DNA of 64,000 bases from the NCBI RefSeq assembly GCF_003208655.1, contig NZ_QKLU01000003.1:186001-250000 (forward strand), in the 5' to 3' direction. The position numbers and the translations under genes were made by a program. Below the pieces are notes generated by a model, which saw nothing but the letters and a program-made list of their open reading frames with translations, ran no database searches and was not told the DNA's origin. Shown in pieces: positions 8,637-16,972 of the stretch. Origin of the DNA: Pedobacter nutrimenti (GTDB lineage: Bacteria > Bacteroidota > Bacteroidia > Sphingobacteriales > Sphingobacteriaceae). The first letter of the stretch is position 1. Each line of letters starts with the position of its first letter.

Positions 8637-8656
8637 AATATCAAAAGATTAAGTTT

Positions 8657-9229
8657 ATGGATGCGATTGAAAACGAAATGAATCCTTTACAAAGCCTGAA
8701 ATTAATTTCGGACGTAATTTTACGGACCAAAGAACAATTGAGAAGCTATAGTACCCTTTACCTGATTTGGGGCTGGCTCATTGCAGTAGCAAGTTTGGCT
8801 TTTTTTGCCCTGCATACTTATACGTCTTCCCCTCTTTTCTTTTTGCCCTTTCCGGTTCTTGGACTAACAGGTATCCTCCTCACTATACGTTACTATCATT
8901 CTGCAAAAGAGACTTCTGAAACTTATCTTGCGAGTTATTTAAAAAATTTATGGTTTGTGCTGGGCATTTGCTTTGTCCTAACGGTTTTCATTAGCCTTTC
9001 TCAAAAAATGCAACCATTTACCTATACCTTGCTGATCGGAGGAGTAGGGACATTGGTTTCCGGCCAAAACCTGCGTTTCAAACCATTGATCACCGGAGGC
9101 ATATTATTTTTTACTTTTGCGGTCATTAGTATTTTAATTCCGGAACAATACCGTTCTCTGTTGCATGGTTTTGCAGTCATCACAGGGTATCTTGTTCCGG
9201 GATATTTGCTTAAGTACACTAAAGCCTAA
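8657..9229 (+). CDS. Uncharacterised multi-pass membrane protein
   Basis: 190 residues from ATG 8657; the frame is open further upstream, but those codons lie in the promoter. After a soluble amphipathic N-terminus (about 1-37, MDAIENEMNPLQSLKLISDV) there are about five to six hydrophobic segments (about 39-56, 61-79, 100-118, 124-137, 146-160, 165-183). This is the layout of small membrane proteins that Bacteroidota place next to a PadR/HTH_34-type winged-helix regulator; I recognise no catalytic motif. It is followed 10 bases later by such a regulator, and then by a TonB-receptor, probably as one operon. Confidence 0.85.
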   Translation: MDAIENEMNPLQSLKLISDVILRTKEQLRSYSTLYLIWGWLIAVASLAFFALHTYTSSPLFFLPFPVLGLTGILLTIRYYHSAKETSETYLASYLKNLWFVLGICFVLTVFISLSQKMQPFTYTLLIGGVGTLVSGQNLRFKPLITGGILFFTFAVISILIPEQYRSLLHGFAVITGYLVPGYLLKYTKA

Positions 9230-9239
9230 TTAAAATTAA

Positions 9240-9524
9240 ATGTATAAGGATCTTGACCCTGTTTTAAATACACCCGTAAGATTAGCGATTGTTTCGGTAT
9301 TGATTAAAATGAAACAGGCCGACTTTGCCTATTTAATGGAAATGACCAAAACCACCCAGGGAAACTTAAGCCACCAGATCAAAAAGTTGCATGAAGCAGA
9401 GTATATTGAAGTGGTCAAAACTTTTAAAGGCAATTATCCCCATACCATTTGCAAACTGACCGAAAAAGGTAAAAATGCATTTGAAAAATATGTGAAAGAC
9501 ATTAAAAAATATTTACACCTATGA
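9240..9524 (+). CDS. Winged-helix transcriptional regulator (HTH_34 type)
   Basis: 94 residues, almost entirely a single winged helix-turn-helix. LNTPVRLAIVSVLIKMKQ is the first helix pair, DFAYLMEMTKTTQGNLSHQI the HTH with recognition helix, KKLHEAEYIEVVKTFKGN the wing, and LTEKGKNAFEKYVKDIKKYL the C-terminal dimerisation helix. Proteins of this type (related to the PadR/ArsR group, Pfam HTH_34) usually act as dimeric repressors of their own operon. Its stop codon overlaps the next start by four bases (ATGA). Two nearly identical GTTTG-N5-CAAAC dyads lie upstream at 8608-8622 and downstream at 9616-9630, fitting autoregulation; this is inferred. Confidence 0.9.
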   Translation: MYKDLDPVLNTPVRLAIVSVLIKMKQADFAYLMEMTKTTQGNLSHQIKKLHEAEYIEVVKTFKGNYPHTICKLTEKGKNAFEKYVKDIKKYLHL

Positions 9525-11797
9525 TCGGATCTTCCATCTACCATTCTATTCCTGCTCCCTTGAGGACCTTCTTTTTTGGCAAAAAGTATGCGTGGCTTTT
9601 TTTTGTGTTTTTTTGGTTTGTATTGCAAACTACATTAATAAGAAGAATTAAATGGAAAAGCCTCCTAATACTGATGCTTTGTGTATCGGTTAAAACTTAT
9701 GGTCAAAGGACGATAAAAGGAAGTCTTACTGATGAACATCAATTGCCTGTCCCTTATGCCAATGTTTCGATTAATGGCACTTTAGATGGAACCAGTGCCG
9801 ATAGTTTGGGCCATTTCAAACTGCTGACCACTACAAAAGGGAAGCAACTGTTAAAAGTCTCTGCAATTGGTTTTGAAACCCTGTATTATCCCCTGAATAC
9901 AGATACAGATGCCGGCATCCTTCAGTTAAAATTAAAACAGAGCGCTGGCCAGCTGGCAGAAGTAGAAATCACTGCAGGAAATATGGATGCCAATGACAAC
10001 CGGATGCTGAGCCATATCAAACCAGTTGATCTTTTATCCAATGCAAGTTCACAAGGTGATCTGATCGCTGCCCTGCAGAACTTGCCTGGTGTACAACGGA
10101 ACGGAGGTGATCAGACCGGCTTGTTTGTCAGGGGAGGAGATGCCAGTGAAACCGTGGTTTTAATAGATGGTGTTACTGTACAGAACCCCTTTTTTAGCAG
10201 CGTACCAGGCGTTGGTCAACGCAGCAGGTTTAATCCTTTTCAATTAAAAGGGACCTCATTCAGTACAGGAGGTTATTCTGCAAGATACGGGCAGGCCCTT
10301 TCTTCAGTACTGGACTTGCAAACCACCGACTTACCGGAAAAGACCATGCTGTCGGCCGGGGCAAATCTGGGCGGTGTGATGTTAAGCGGAACCAGGCGCA
10401 GCGGAAACCAGGCACTTGAATTTTACGGTAATTATACCAATTACGGCCCATATTTTGCCTTATCAAACACCAACTACGATTTTTATCATGCCCCGGTGTC
10501 TACCGGAATTTCTTCCAGATGGATAGCCGCAACGGATAAAGGGTTATTTAAGATCAGTATGGGTTATAACAACAGCAGCAGTGGTACAGCAGTTCCAAAT
10601 CCAAATTACATCCGTTCATTGCTGAATTTCGATCTGCGGAACAAAAACACCCTCCTGAATGCATCTTATACGTATTGGCCGGCCAGTCAGCTAAAGTTGT
10701 TTGTGGCTTTTGCCTGGAGCCACAATAAAGACCACATCAAATGGAGTGACACCACCTTTACCAGGGCCGATGATCGTAGCCAGTTGCGTGCAGAACTGAG
10801 CTGGCAGGCGGCAGCCAAGTTGAAGATCAGCACTGGAACAGAACTGGCTTATTATTCTTATGCGCAACAATTCGATGTACACGAAGGAAAGTTTAGTGAA
10901 AGCCTGGCTGCAGCATACCTGGAAACCGAATACAGACCTTTGCACTGGCTGGCCATTAAACCTGGAATAAGAACCGAATACAGCAGGCTATCGGGAAGGG
11001 GCGAGGCAGTGCCCAGATTGTCTTTAGCGGCGAAAATAAGCGCACAGAGCCAGTTGGGGGCAGCCACAGGCCTGTTTTACCAATCCGCTCCTGGCCTGTA
11101 CCTGTTGCAAGGCTACCGGCCTTCAGCCCAGAAGGCGGCCCACTATCTTATCAATTATGAATGGGTGGCACGCAGCCGCTCCCTTCGTATAGAAGCCTTT
11201 TACAAGGATTACAGTCAGCTGGTCAGGGAAAGCGGAACCCTGTACCGTCCTGATCCTTATCGTTATGATCTTGGAAAGGTAGATAATTCCGGGTATGGCT
11301 TTGCCAGGGGAATTGATCTTTTTTGGCGGGATAAGTCTTCCCTGAAAAATTTAGATTACTGGATCACTTATAGCTTTATTGATACCAAAAGGTATTATCA
11401 AAACTACCCTTCAGCTGCCACTCCGGATTTTATTTCTAAACACAACCTCAACCTTATCCTGAGGTATTATCCCGAAAAGCTGCACACTGTTTTTTCCCTG
11501 GGTTATAACTATGCCAGCGGAAGACCTTATTACGATCCATTAGCCACTTCATTTTTACAGGAAAAATCTCCGGCCTATCAAAACCTGTCCTTTAAAGTAA
11601 GTTATCTGACCAATATCAAAAAGCTATTTGCCGCGTGGTATGTCAATATAGATAACCTCAGCAATTACAAAAACGTATTGGGGTACCGCTATTCAGCAGA
11701 CGGGCGTTTCAAAAGTCCGTTGCGCCCTCCCCAATACAGGGCAGTTTTTGTAGGTGTATACCTGTCGATCTCTGAATTCAAAAAAGATGAACTATAA
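9521..11797 (+). CDS. TonB-dependent receptor with carboxypeptidase-like domain
   Basis: 758 residues from ATG 9521, which overlaps the regulator's stop by four bases. A carboxypeptidase-like regulatory domain (about 64-145, TIKGSLTDEHQLPVPYANVS, then DSLGHFKLLT) precedes a plug (about 155-270, with DLIAALQNLPGVQRNGGDQT and GLFVRGGDASETVVLIDGV) and a barrel ending in the expected aromatic-rich strands. The start is uncertain: the real signal peptide looks like KWKSLLILMLCVSVKTYGQ (residues about 46-64), preceded by an unusual second hydrophobic stretch. A TTG at 9624 would give a normal signal peptide and would place the dyad operator 9616-9630 just outside the coding region. Ligand unknown; the operon also holds a regulator and a periplasmic protein. 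Confidence 0.9.
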   Translation: MIGSSIYHSIPAPLRTFFFGKKYAWLFFVFFWFVLQTTLIRRIKWKSLLILMLCVSVKTYGQRTIKGSLTDEHQLPVPYANVSINGTLDGTSADSLGHFKLLTTTKGKQLLKVSAIGFETLYYPLNTDTDAGILQLKLKQSAGQLAEVEITAGNMDANDNRMLSHIKPVDLLSNASSQGDLIAALQNLPGVQRNGGDQTGLFVRGGDASETVVLIDGVTVQNPFFSSVPGVGQRSRFNPFQLKGTSFSTGGYSARYGQALSSVLDLQTTDLPEKTMLSAGANLGGVMLSGTRRSGNQALEFYGNYTNYGPYFALSNTNYDFYHAPVSTGISSRWIAATDKGLFKISMGYNNSSSGTAVPNPNYIRSLLNFDLRNKNTLLNASYTYWPASQLKLFVAFAWSHNKDHIKWSDTTFTRADDRSQLRAELSWQAAAKLKISTGTELAYYSYAQQFDVHEGKFSESLAAAYLETEYRPLHWLAIKPGIRTEYSRLSGRGEAVPRLSLAAKISAQSQLGAATGLFYQSAPGLYLLQGYRPSAQKAAHYLINYEWVARSRSLRIEAFYKDYSQLVRESGTLYRPDPYRYDLGKVDNSGYGFARGIDLFWRDKSSLKNLDYWITYSFIDTKRYYQNYPSAATPDFISKHNLNLILRYYPEKLHTVFSLGYNYASGRPYYDPLATSFLQEKSPAYQNLSFKVSYLTNIKKLFAAWYVNIDNLSNYKNVLGYRYSADGRFKSPLRPPQYRAVFVGVYLSISEFKKDEL
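9616..9630 (+). promoter_or_regulatory. Dyad operator, second copy
   Basis: GTTTG-TATTG-CAAAC, differing in one central base from the dyad at 8608-8622 and followed, as there, by TA and ATT. It falls within the first codons of the receptor gene if that starts at 9521, or immediately upstream of its signal peptide if a later start is used. Confidence 0.45.
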
Positions 11798-11813
11798 AAT
11801 AAAACAACAGAAA

Positions 11814-12464
11814 ATGAAAAAAATCACGAGCGCTGCTCTGGGAGTTATGCTTTTCTCCCTGTTTGCAGTACCCACCAAAGCACAAAACATGGAAAGCGCA
11901 TTGAATGCCGCTTACAAAGACCTGCAATCGGCCACAAGTGCCCCTGCTATGCAAGAGGCCGGCAATAAGTTCGGCCTGATGGCATCCAAATGGCCAAAAG
12001 AATGGGTGGCCAATTACTATGCAGCCTATGTTAATGCCTATATGGCCATAAAAGAGCCTGATGTCAAACGTAAAGATCAGTTGTTAGACCAGGCGGACCA
12101 CTATGTAAATATCCTGAACGCTATTGATGCCTCCCGCGACGAGAGCCTCGTGCTAACCGCTTATGTGGCTTTTTCCAGATTTTTGGTGGACCCGGCAAAC
12201 CGCTGGAAAAAATACCTGGACATCATGAACACAAATCTTGAAAAAGCCAAAAAGGTCAATCCGGATAATCCCCGCATTTATTACCTGCAGGGGATCCCGA
12301 TTTTTAACAAGCCCGTATTGTATGGCGGAGGCAAGAAAAAAGCCAGGCCGTATTTCGAAAAAGCCGAATTGCTCTTTGAGAAAAAGGGAATGGCCCCATC
12401 GGTGCTTCATCCCTATTGGGGCGAGAGGGAGAATGAAGATTATTTGTTAAAATGTGAAAACTAA
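11814..12464 (+). CDS. Exported protein of unknown function, TPR-like
   Basis: 216 residues from ATG 11814, 17 bases after the receptor stop; in-frame codons further upstream overlap the receptor and are rejected. A clear signal peptide (MKKITSAALGVMLFSLFAVPTKA, then Q) precedes a wholly helical protein (SALNAAYKDLQSATS, KRKDQLLDQADHYVN, TNLEKAKKVNPDNPRIYYLQG, KKKARPYFEKAELLFEKKG), in which the last part reads like one or two TPR-type repeats. It probably sits in the periplasm and works with the TonB receptor upstream, since the two genes are consecutive and closely spaced. No catalytic motif was seen. Confidence 0.85.
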   Translation: MKKITSAALGVMLFSLFAVPTKAQNMESALNAAYKDLQSATSAPAMQEAGNKFGLMASKWPKEWVANYYAAYVNAYMAIKEPDVKRKDQLLDQADHYVNILNAIDASRDESLVLTAYVAFSRFLVDPANRWKKYLDIMNTNLEKAKKVNPDNPRIYYLQGIPIFNKPVLYGGGKKKARPYFEKAELLFEKKGMAPSVLHPYWGERENEDYLLKCEN

Positions 12465-12497
12465 AATCAGCCATTATTTACTTAAGACCAGATTGAA

Positions 12498-13184
12498 ATG
12501 AATACAACAACACATCCAACCATCAGTTCGGTGGAAAAATACCGGGGTCCCCATCCTGGAATCACGGCCACTATATATGTCCTGTTATTTGTGGCGAGTC
12601 TTCTGTTTTTTTCTTTATTATCCAATGGATCCGCATTTCCCTCACCATTTACCGGTACCAGAAACATTCAGCAATTGCTTGCTGACTTCCCCTGGGCACT
12701 AAAAATCAATGCTTTTCTGCAATTTGGAGCGGCCATTCCATTGGGGCTGTTTACCGCTGCTGTGGTGACCAAAATTAAAACCCTGGGTGTAAATGCAGCG
12801 GGGTTGAATATTGCCTTATTCGGCGGCATAACAGCTTCGGTATGGGTAAGTATTTCCAGTCTTTTGACCTGGCTGATCTGCCAGCCTGGTATTGCAGACC
12901 AGCCCGGCACCCTGCAGGCATTTCGGTTGCTGAGCTTTGCCACAGGAGGAATAGCACATATGTTGCCTCTGGGCCTGTTAATGGCAGGGGTTTCCGTGCC
13001 ATGTCTGTTGCTCAAATACTGCCCGGCATGGATTGCCTGGCTGGGTATGGTGCTGGCTGTACTTGCAGAACTTTCCATTTTCGGATTGGTATTTCAGCAG
13101 GCATTCCTGCTATTGCCTGTTGTTCGTTTCCTTTCCTATATATGGATGATCGCCATAGGCTTTGCCCTGATGAAAAACAAATAA
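12498..13184 (+). CDS. Multi-pass membrane protein (DUF4386-like)
   Basis: 228 residues with about six hydrophobic segments (about 24-44, 73-92, 99-120, 143-166, 175-193 and 198-224) and a cytoplasmic N-terminus. The arrangement resembles uncharacterised DUF4386-type membrane proteins; this assignment is from general appearance. There is no signal peptide and no enzymatic motif. It begins 33 bases after the previous gene and ends 14 bases before a strong terminator, so it may be read with the receptor operon or from its own promoter. A Crp-type regulator follows. Confidence 0.8.
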   Translation: MNTTTHPTISSVEKYRGPHPGITATIYVLLFVASLLFFSLLSNGSAFPSPFTGTRNIQQLLADFPWALKINAFLQFGAAIPLGLFTAAVVTKIKTLGVNAAGLNIALFGGITASVWVSISSLLTWLICQPGIADQPGTLQAFRLLSFATGGIAHMLPLGLLMAGVSVPCLLLKYCPAWIAWLGMVLAVLAELSIFGLVFQQAFLLLPVVRFLSYIWMIAIGFALMKNK

Positions 13185-13198
13185 AGATAGTTTGCATG

Positions 13199-13245
13199 AA
13201 AGATGTGGTCGGGTTTCAGCTGACCACATCTTTAAAATAATTTTT
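13199..13245 (+). terminator. Intrinsic terminator with 12-bp stem
   Basis: AAAGATGTGGTC (13199-13210) pairs perfectly with GACCACATCTTT (13222-13233) across an 11-base loop and is followed by an AT-rich stretch ending in TTTTT. It closes the transcript ending at 13184. Confidence 0.8.
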
Positions 13246-13319
13246 AGCATCGGGGCCAGGGCCCAGACTATTTTGGGAAATTGACCGTTTAAAAACAGAA
13301 CTGATCTAAAGTACTTTAT

Positions 13320-13928
13320 ATGAAATATGACGCTTCCCCATGGTACCAAAGAATGATGAAAAAGTATCCGATTGTCACAGAACAGGAGTGGAAACTTCTG
13401 GATTCTATGACCAAGGTAAAGGTCATTAAAAAGGGCGATTCCTTTTTGCAATTTGGTAAGGTGGCCCGATATGCGGCATTTGTACTCTCCGGACAGTTTA
13501 AGTTTTCGATTCTGGATGAAGAGGGGAAAGAGAAAATTTTAAAATTTGGATTTGCCGATGATTTTTTGGCCAACTGTGAAAGTTATTACAATAATGCGCC
13601 CTCCAATGTCAGCATCATAGCTCTGGAAGATGCGGTGATCCGGAGGATAAACATCAAACAATTGCAGCCCCTTTACGATTTATACCTCAATCTTTCCCGT
13701 GTTAACCTGCAGATTTACCAGGAAGCTTTAGAACAGCAGTCTGAACATGAATACATCCTGTCGATGAAAAGTCCGGTAAGACGGTATCGGTTTTTACTGG
13801 ACCGCAGACCTGCCATCATACAGAAAATATCCTTAACCAATATTGCCAGGTATCTGTACGTCAGCAGGGAAGCGGTGAGCAGGGCACGTTTATATCTTTT
13901 TAACCAGTCGGGTAAATTAAGTGACTGA
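13320..13928 (+). CDS. Crp/Fnr-family transcriptional regulator
   Basis: 202 residues. An N-terminal cyclic-nucleotide-binding-like beta roll (about 30-120, with VIKKGDSFLQFGKVARYAAF, VLSGQFKFSIL and DDFLANCESYY) is followed by the long dimer helix and a C-terminal HTH (about 160-202, with SLTNIARYLYVSREAVSRAR). The cAMP-binding residues of enteric Crp (RxS phosphate-binding motif) are not seen, as is usual for Bacteroidota members, so the ligand is unknown. The C-terminus is short, ending a few residues after the recognition helix. It lies 47 bases upstream of an alpha/beta hydrolase, which may be its target. Confidence 0.9.
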   Translation: MKYDASPWYQRMMKKYPIVTEQEWKLLDSMTKVKVIKKGDSFLQFGKVARYAAFVLSGQFKFSILDEEGKEKILKFGFADDFLANCESYYNNAPSNVSIIALEDAVIRRINIKQLQPLYDLYLNLSRVNLQIYQEALEQQSEHEYILSMKSPVRRYRFLLDRRPAIIQKISLTNIARYLYVSREAVSRARLYLFNQSGKLSD

Positions 13929-13956
13929 AATCACATTTTCATTTTTTGCTGGCAAA

Positions 13957-13964
13957 TACATTTG
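13957..13964 (+). promoter_or_regulatory. Candidate -7 element (TACATTTG)
   Basis: Matches TAnnTTTG and would give a leader of about 8 bases before ATG 13976. No well-spaced TTG box was found, so it is tentative. Confidence 0.35.
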
Positions 13965-13975
13965 TGTAAAAAAGC

Positions 13976-14671
13976 ATGAAACGAAATGTCATTTTACTAC
14001 ATGGACTTTTTGGTGGCCTGAGCAACTGGGAAAAGGTCATCACACATTTTCAAAATGATTTTAATATCCATATCCCGCTATTGCCCATTTACAATCAGCA
14101 TAGGGAAAACATTCTCGAGTACCTGGTTTCTTTTTTGCAGCATACCATTGATTCCGGTCAAATGGAAAAGGTCATCCTGGTCGGGAATTCATTGGGTGGG
14201 CATGTAGCCATTATTTATGCACACCGCTACCCCCAGCGTGTTGAAAAGCTGGTTCTTACCGGAAGTTCGGGTTTATATGAAAATTATACGGTTGGAAGTT
14301 ACATCAGGCGAAAGGATTACTTTTACCTGAAAGAGCGGATTGAATATACATTTTATGATCCGGCTGTTGCCACTGCAACGCTGATCGAGGAAGTAATGCT
14401 TACCCTGGCCGACGATCAAAAATGTATTCGCATAATCAAAACTGCACAAACGACCCAGCGAAACTATGTAACCGCGCTGCTTCCTCAAATCAGTATGCCG
14501 GTATTGCTCATTTGGGGAGCGGAAGATAAAATTACACCGCCTGATGTGGCCCGGGAATTTAAAAAGTCTTTGCCAGATTCGACCCTGGTCTTTTTGTCCC
14601 GCTGCGGACATGCCCCGATGATGGAAAGGCCCGAGGAATTTAATAAACTGCTGGAAGACTTTATCTGTTAA
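13976..14671 (+). CDS. Alpha/beta hydrolase
   Basis: 231 residues, a single alpha/beta hydrolase fold without signal peptide, hence cytoplasmic. The oxyanion region is LLHGLFGGLSNWEKVI; the nucleophile is Ser72 in GNSLGG; the acid is Asp184 in WGAEDKITPP; and the base is His212 in CGHAPMMERP, so the triad is complete. The FGGLSNW pattern resembles hydrolases of the MhpC/BioH-like group, but the substrate cannot be told from sequence. It follows the Crp-type regulator gene by 47 bases and ends 21 bases before the end of a convergent gene. Confidence 0.93.
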   Translation: MKRNVILLHGLFGGLSNWEKVITHFQNDFNIHIPLLPIYNQHRENILEYLVSFLQHTIDSGQMEKVILVGNSLGGHVAIIYAHRYPQRVEKLVLTGSSGLYENYTVGSYIRRKDYFYLKERIEYTFYDPAVATATLIEEVMLTLADDQKCIRIIKTAQTTQRNYVTALLPQISMPVLLIWGAEDKITPPDVAREFKKSLPDSTLVFLSRCGHAPMMERPEEFNKLLEDFIC

Positions 14672-14692
14672 CCCGGTTATAACTAAACTCTT

Positions 14693-15460
14693 CTAGTCAA
14701 ACCAGAGATAAAGCATTTTTGATGCCTTCATTTGTTTTGCCAATTCTGCTACAGTTTTTGTACCCTGCTCCACAATGTCGGGGCAAAGTTTATAAACCTG
14801 GGCAGCAAATTTATCCCAGTCCTGGGGATCCTTATCAATTTTAAACTCACACCACTCGAAATCAGCACCAGATAATTTTAAATCCAGGCCCTCACTTAAA
14901 AGTTTAATGCGAGCGATTAACCGGGCATTGTCCAAGCCATAATTAATTCCATTGGTTTGCATATATACCAATGGTGTAAACTCATCGTCACATTGGAGTA
15001 CCGCTATCCATGGCCCGTCGTTAACATCTTTTCCATCACAACTGAATGCCCTGTAACCCAGTGTACTGATCTTTGAATTTATCTGTTTGATCAGGGCATA
15101 CTGATTTGTGCCGGATTTGACACTTACACATATGCCCGGTAAGTGTACTGACTTTTCTGCAGGTTTTTTTTGAGAAGGGTAGTTGGTATCGACAAGACCG
15201 GATTCGTGTCTTGTGAGCTGTTTCGCTTTAGCGCCTGTTTCTGATTCCAGTATTTTTATCACAGAAATGGAAATTCCTGTCTGTTGGGATAATGTCGCCA
15301 GCTGAGGTGAAGGGCCTTGTAACGGCTCACTTTGCCTCCCATCACAAGCCCAAAAGAATACAAGTAAAATTAACGGAATGAATTTTCTTAAATCAATTAA
15401 GGCCAAACCAACGCCGAGACTGTTGTTGGTCTGGAGTCTTGTATGGCTTGATCCTTTCAT
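14693..15460 (-). CDS. Putative lipoprotein of unknown function
   Basis: 255 residues from ATG 15460. The first 24 residues look atypical for an export signal; the signal proper is LRKFIPLILLVFFWAC (about residues 24-39), with a Cys after Ala that could be lipidated although the box (FWAC) is not canonical. A shorter form starting at a non-ATG codon near 15400 is possible. The mature part has a proline-rich linker, then an alpha/beta region with GICVSVKSGTNQYALIKQIN, IAVLQCDDEFTPLVYMQTNG and WCEFKIDKDPQDWDKFAAQV. The last segments resemble small DUF4253-like domains (GISVIK..., WIAVLQ...), which is a weak suggestion only. It is a single gene, convergent with the hydrolase. Confidence 0.75.
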   Translation of the reverse strand: MKGSSHTRLQTNNSLGVGLALIDLRKFIPLILLVFFWACDGRQSEPLQGPSPQLATLSQQTGISISVIKILESETGAKAKQLTRHESGLVDTNYPSQKKPAEKSVHLPGICVSVKSGTNQYALIKQINSKISTLGYRAFSCDGKDVNDGPWIAVLQCDDEFTPLVYMQTNGINYGLDNARLIARIKLLSEGLDLKLSGADFEWCEFKIDKDPQDWDKFAAQVYKLCPDIVEQGTKTVAELAKQMKASKMLYLWFD

Positions 15461-15523
15461 TTTTTATGGCTTTACAACTAGTAGTCAGTAAATTCGTGTT
15501 AAATATAATAAATTAGCCGAGCA

Positions 15524-15913
15524 ATGAAAGAGGAACAAATACGTGAAATCCTGGAAGCACACTGGCAGGCCTCTGCAATTGGCGATCTGGATGCAGAGCA
15601 TGACATTTACGATGACCAGGTCGTTTGTGATTACCCGCAGTCAGGCGAACGGATTCTGGGAAGAGAAAATCTGCAAGGCCTGAGAAGTCACCACCCAGGC
15701 AAACCTGCTGGCTTTAAGGTGAAGCGCATCGTCGGAACAGGTGATCTGTGGGTTACCGAATATACGATCACTTACCAGCAACAATCTGCTTTTACCGTCA
15801 GCATTATGGAATTTCAAAACGGGAAGGTGATCCACGAAACGCAGTATTTTGCAGACCCCTTCCAGGCACCGGCCTGGAGAAGTCAATGGGTTCAACAGAC
15901 CGCGCCTTTGTAG
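15524..15913 (+). CDS. NTF2-like / SnoaL-type protein
   Basis: 129 residues of the nuclear transport factor 2-like fold: helical start (EEQIREILEAHWQASAIGDL), DAEHDIYDDQVVCDYPQSGE leading into the cone, GRENLQGLRSHHPGKPAGF, then strands ending FQNGKVIHETQYFADPFQAP, which is the signature seen in SnoaL-like domains of limonene epoxide hydrolase/ketosteroid isomerase-like families. The specific reaction, if any, is not predictable. No signal peptide. It stands alone, 74 bases before the next gene. Confidence 0.85.
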   Translation: MKEEQIREILEAHWQASAIGDLDAEHDIYDDQVVCDYPQSGERILGRENLQGLRSHHPGKPAGFKVKRIVGTGDLWVTEYTITYQQQSAFTVSIMEFQNGKVIHETQYFADPFQAPAWRSQWVQQTAPL

Positions 15914-15986
15914 ACATATTGTAGACCGCTGAAGTTTGCGATCTGTTTTTTGGAAATGTAGTTTTGACAAAGCAATTCATACGACC

Positions 15987-16919
15987 ATGAAATACGATTT
16001 TACGATCCCTAATTTTACCAGAATCATTCAGTCGGTGCTTGTTCCTGACCAGGACAGTGACGGGCTGGAACTGGAGCTGGGCAACACAGAAATTAACATC
16101 AAAAAGCCATACCTGGATGCCGATGGTGAGCAGATGGGCAACAGCATTTTTATCCGTGCTGATCAGGGACTGATCATTTCCATGCGCATGGAGTCTGATT
16201 TTCTGTTTACTTTTTACCGGGAAAACCCGGAAGATGGTTTTAAAAACCTGGAGGCAGGTAGCCCTGAGCACATTAAACAATTTGCATGGCAAATCTGGAC
16301 CGGAATCGTTGATTATATTGAAAAAGCCGAAGAAGCGAGTGGCCAGCAAGAAGAGGATTACCTTGCTTTTGAAAAACAATTTGGGATATATGGTGTCCCG
16401 GATGATCTGAAAAAGTTGTTTGAATTTGACAAGGAGTATGGCGGGGGGACCTATGCCGAAAGCTTTGCCCTGATGGTGGTGAATAAAACAGGTTTAAAAA
16501 CCTATTCGCAGGAAGAAAGCTTTCTGCGTTCATTTATAGAATTTGCAAGCGCAACAGGCGGAGGAAGTACCTATGCCATTTGGGTCATTCACGATAACCT
16601 GGAAAAATGTCCCATTGTGGTTTTTGGCGATGAAGGCGGGATACATCCGGTGGCCCAAAACATACAAGACCTGATCCGCTTGCTCAGTTATGATACGGAA
16701 ATCTCTGTTGGCTGGGATTCGGTCTATTTTTATAAAAACGAGGAGTTCCAGGAGGAAGTGTCTGAAAACCAGCAGGCATTTTTGCAATGGGCCGAAACAA
16801 ACTTTCAGATCCGGCAGGTGACCACAGATGAACAGGCAGAACTAATCCTGAAAACTGCCGCTGACCGTTATGCCGATAGCTTGAATGTTTTTTTAATAGG
16901 GTACGGTATTGATGTGTAA
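15987..16919 (+). CDS. SMI1/KNR4-like (SUKH-type) domain protein
   Basis: 310 residues from ATG 15987; the frame extends 51 bases upstream without a better start. The N-terminal part (about 1-110) is an unrecognised alpha/beta domain. The middle (about 125-250) reads like a SMI1/KNR4 fold: FEKQFGIYGVPDDLKKLFEF, a GGG-containing loop, YAIWVIHDNL, PIVVFGDEGGIHPVAQNIQD, LIRLLSYD. Such domains occur in immunity proteins that neutralise secreted toxins and also in unrelated housekeeping proteins. No toxin gene is adjacent, so it is an orphan of this type. No signal peptide. Assignment is moderate. Confidence 0.7.
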   Translation: MKYDFTIPNFTRIIQSVLVPDQDSDGLELELGNTEINIKKPYLDADGEQMGNSIFIRADQGLIISMRMESDFLFTFYRENPEDGFKNLEAGSPEHIKQFAWQIWTGIVDYIEKAEEASGQQEEDYLAFEKQFGIYGVPDDLKKLFEFDKEYGGGTYAESFALMVVNKTGLKTYSQEESFLRSFIEFASATGGGSTYAIWVIHDNLEKCPIVVFGDEGGIHPVAQNIQDLIRLLSYDTEISVGWDSVYFYKNEEFQEEVSENQQAFLQWAETNFQIRQVTTDEQAELILKTAADRYADSLNVFLIGYGIDV

Positions 16920-16972
16920 TGACCGGGACAACTATGCCCCAGGCCATCACAAAGCAGTCATTGATTAAAGGG

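Noticed and set aside
8597..8656. Earlier start for the membrane protein at 8657
   Set aside because: The extra codons coincide with the -33/-7 promoter and the dyad operator.
12668..13078. Long minus-strand open frame
   Set aside because: Lies opposite a membrane protein gene with good codon use and has no recognisable product; antisense shadow.
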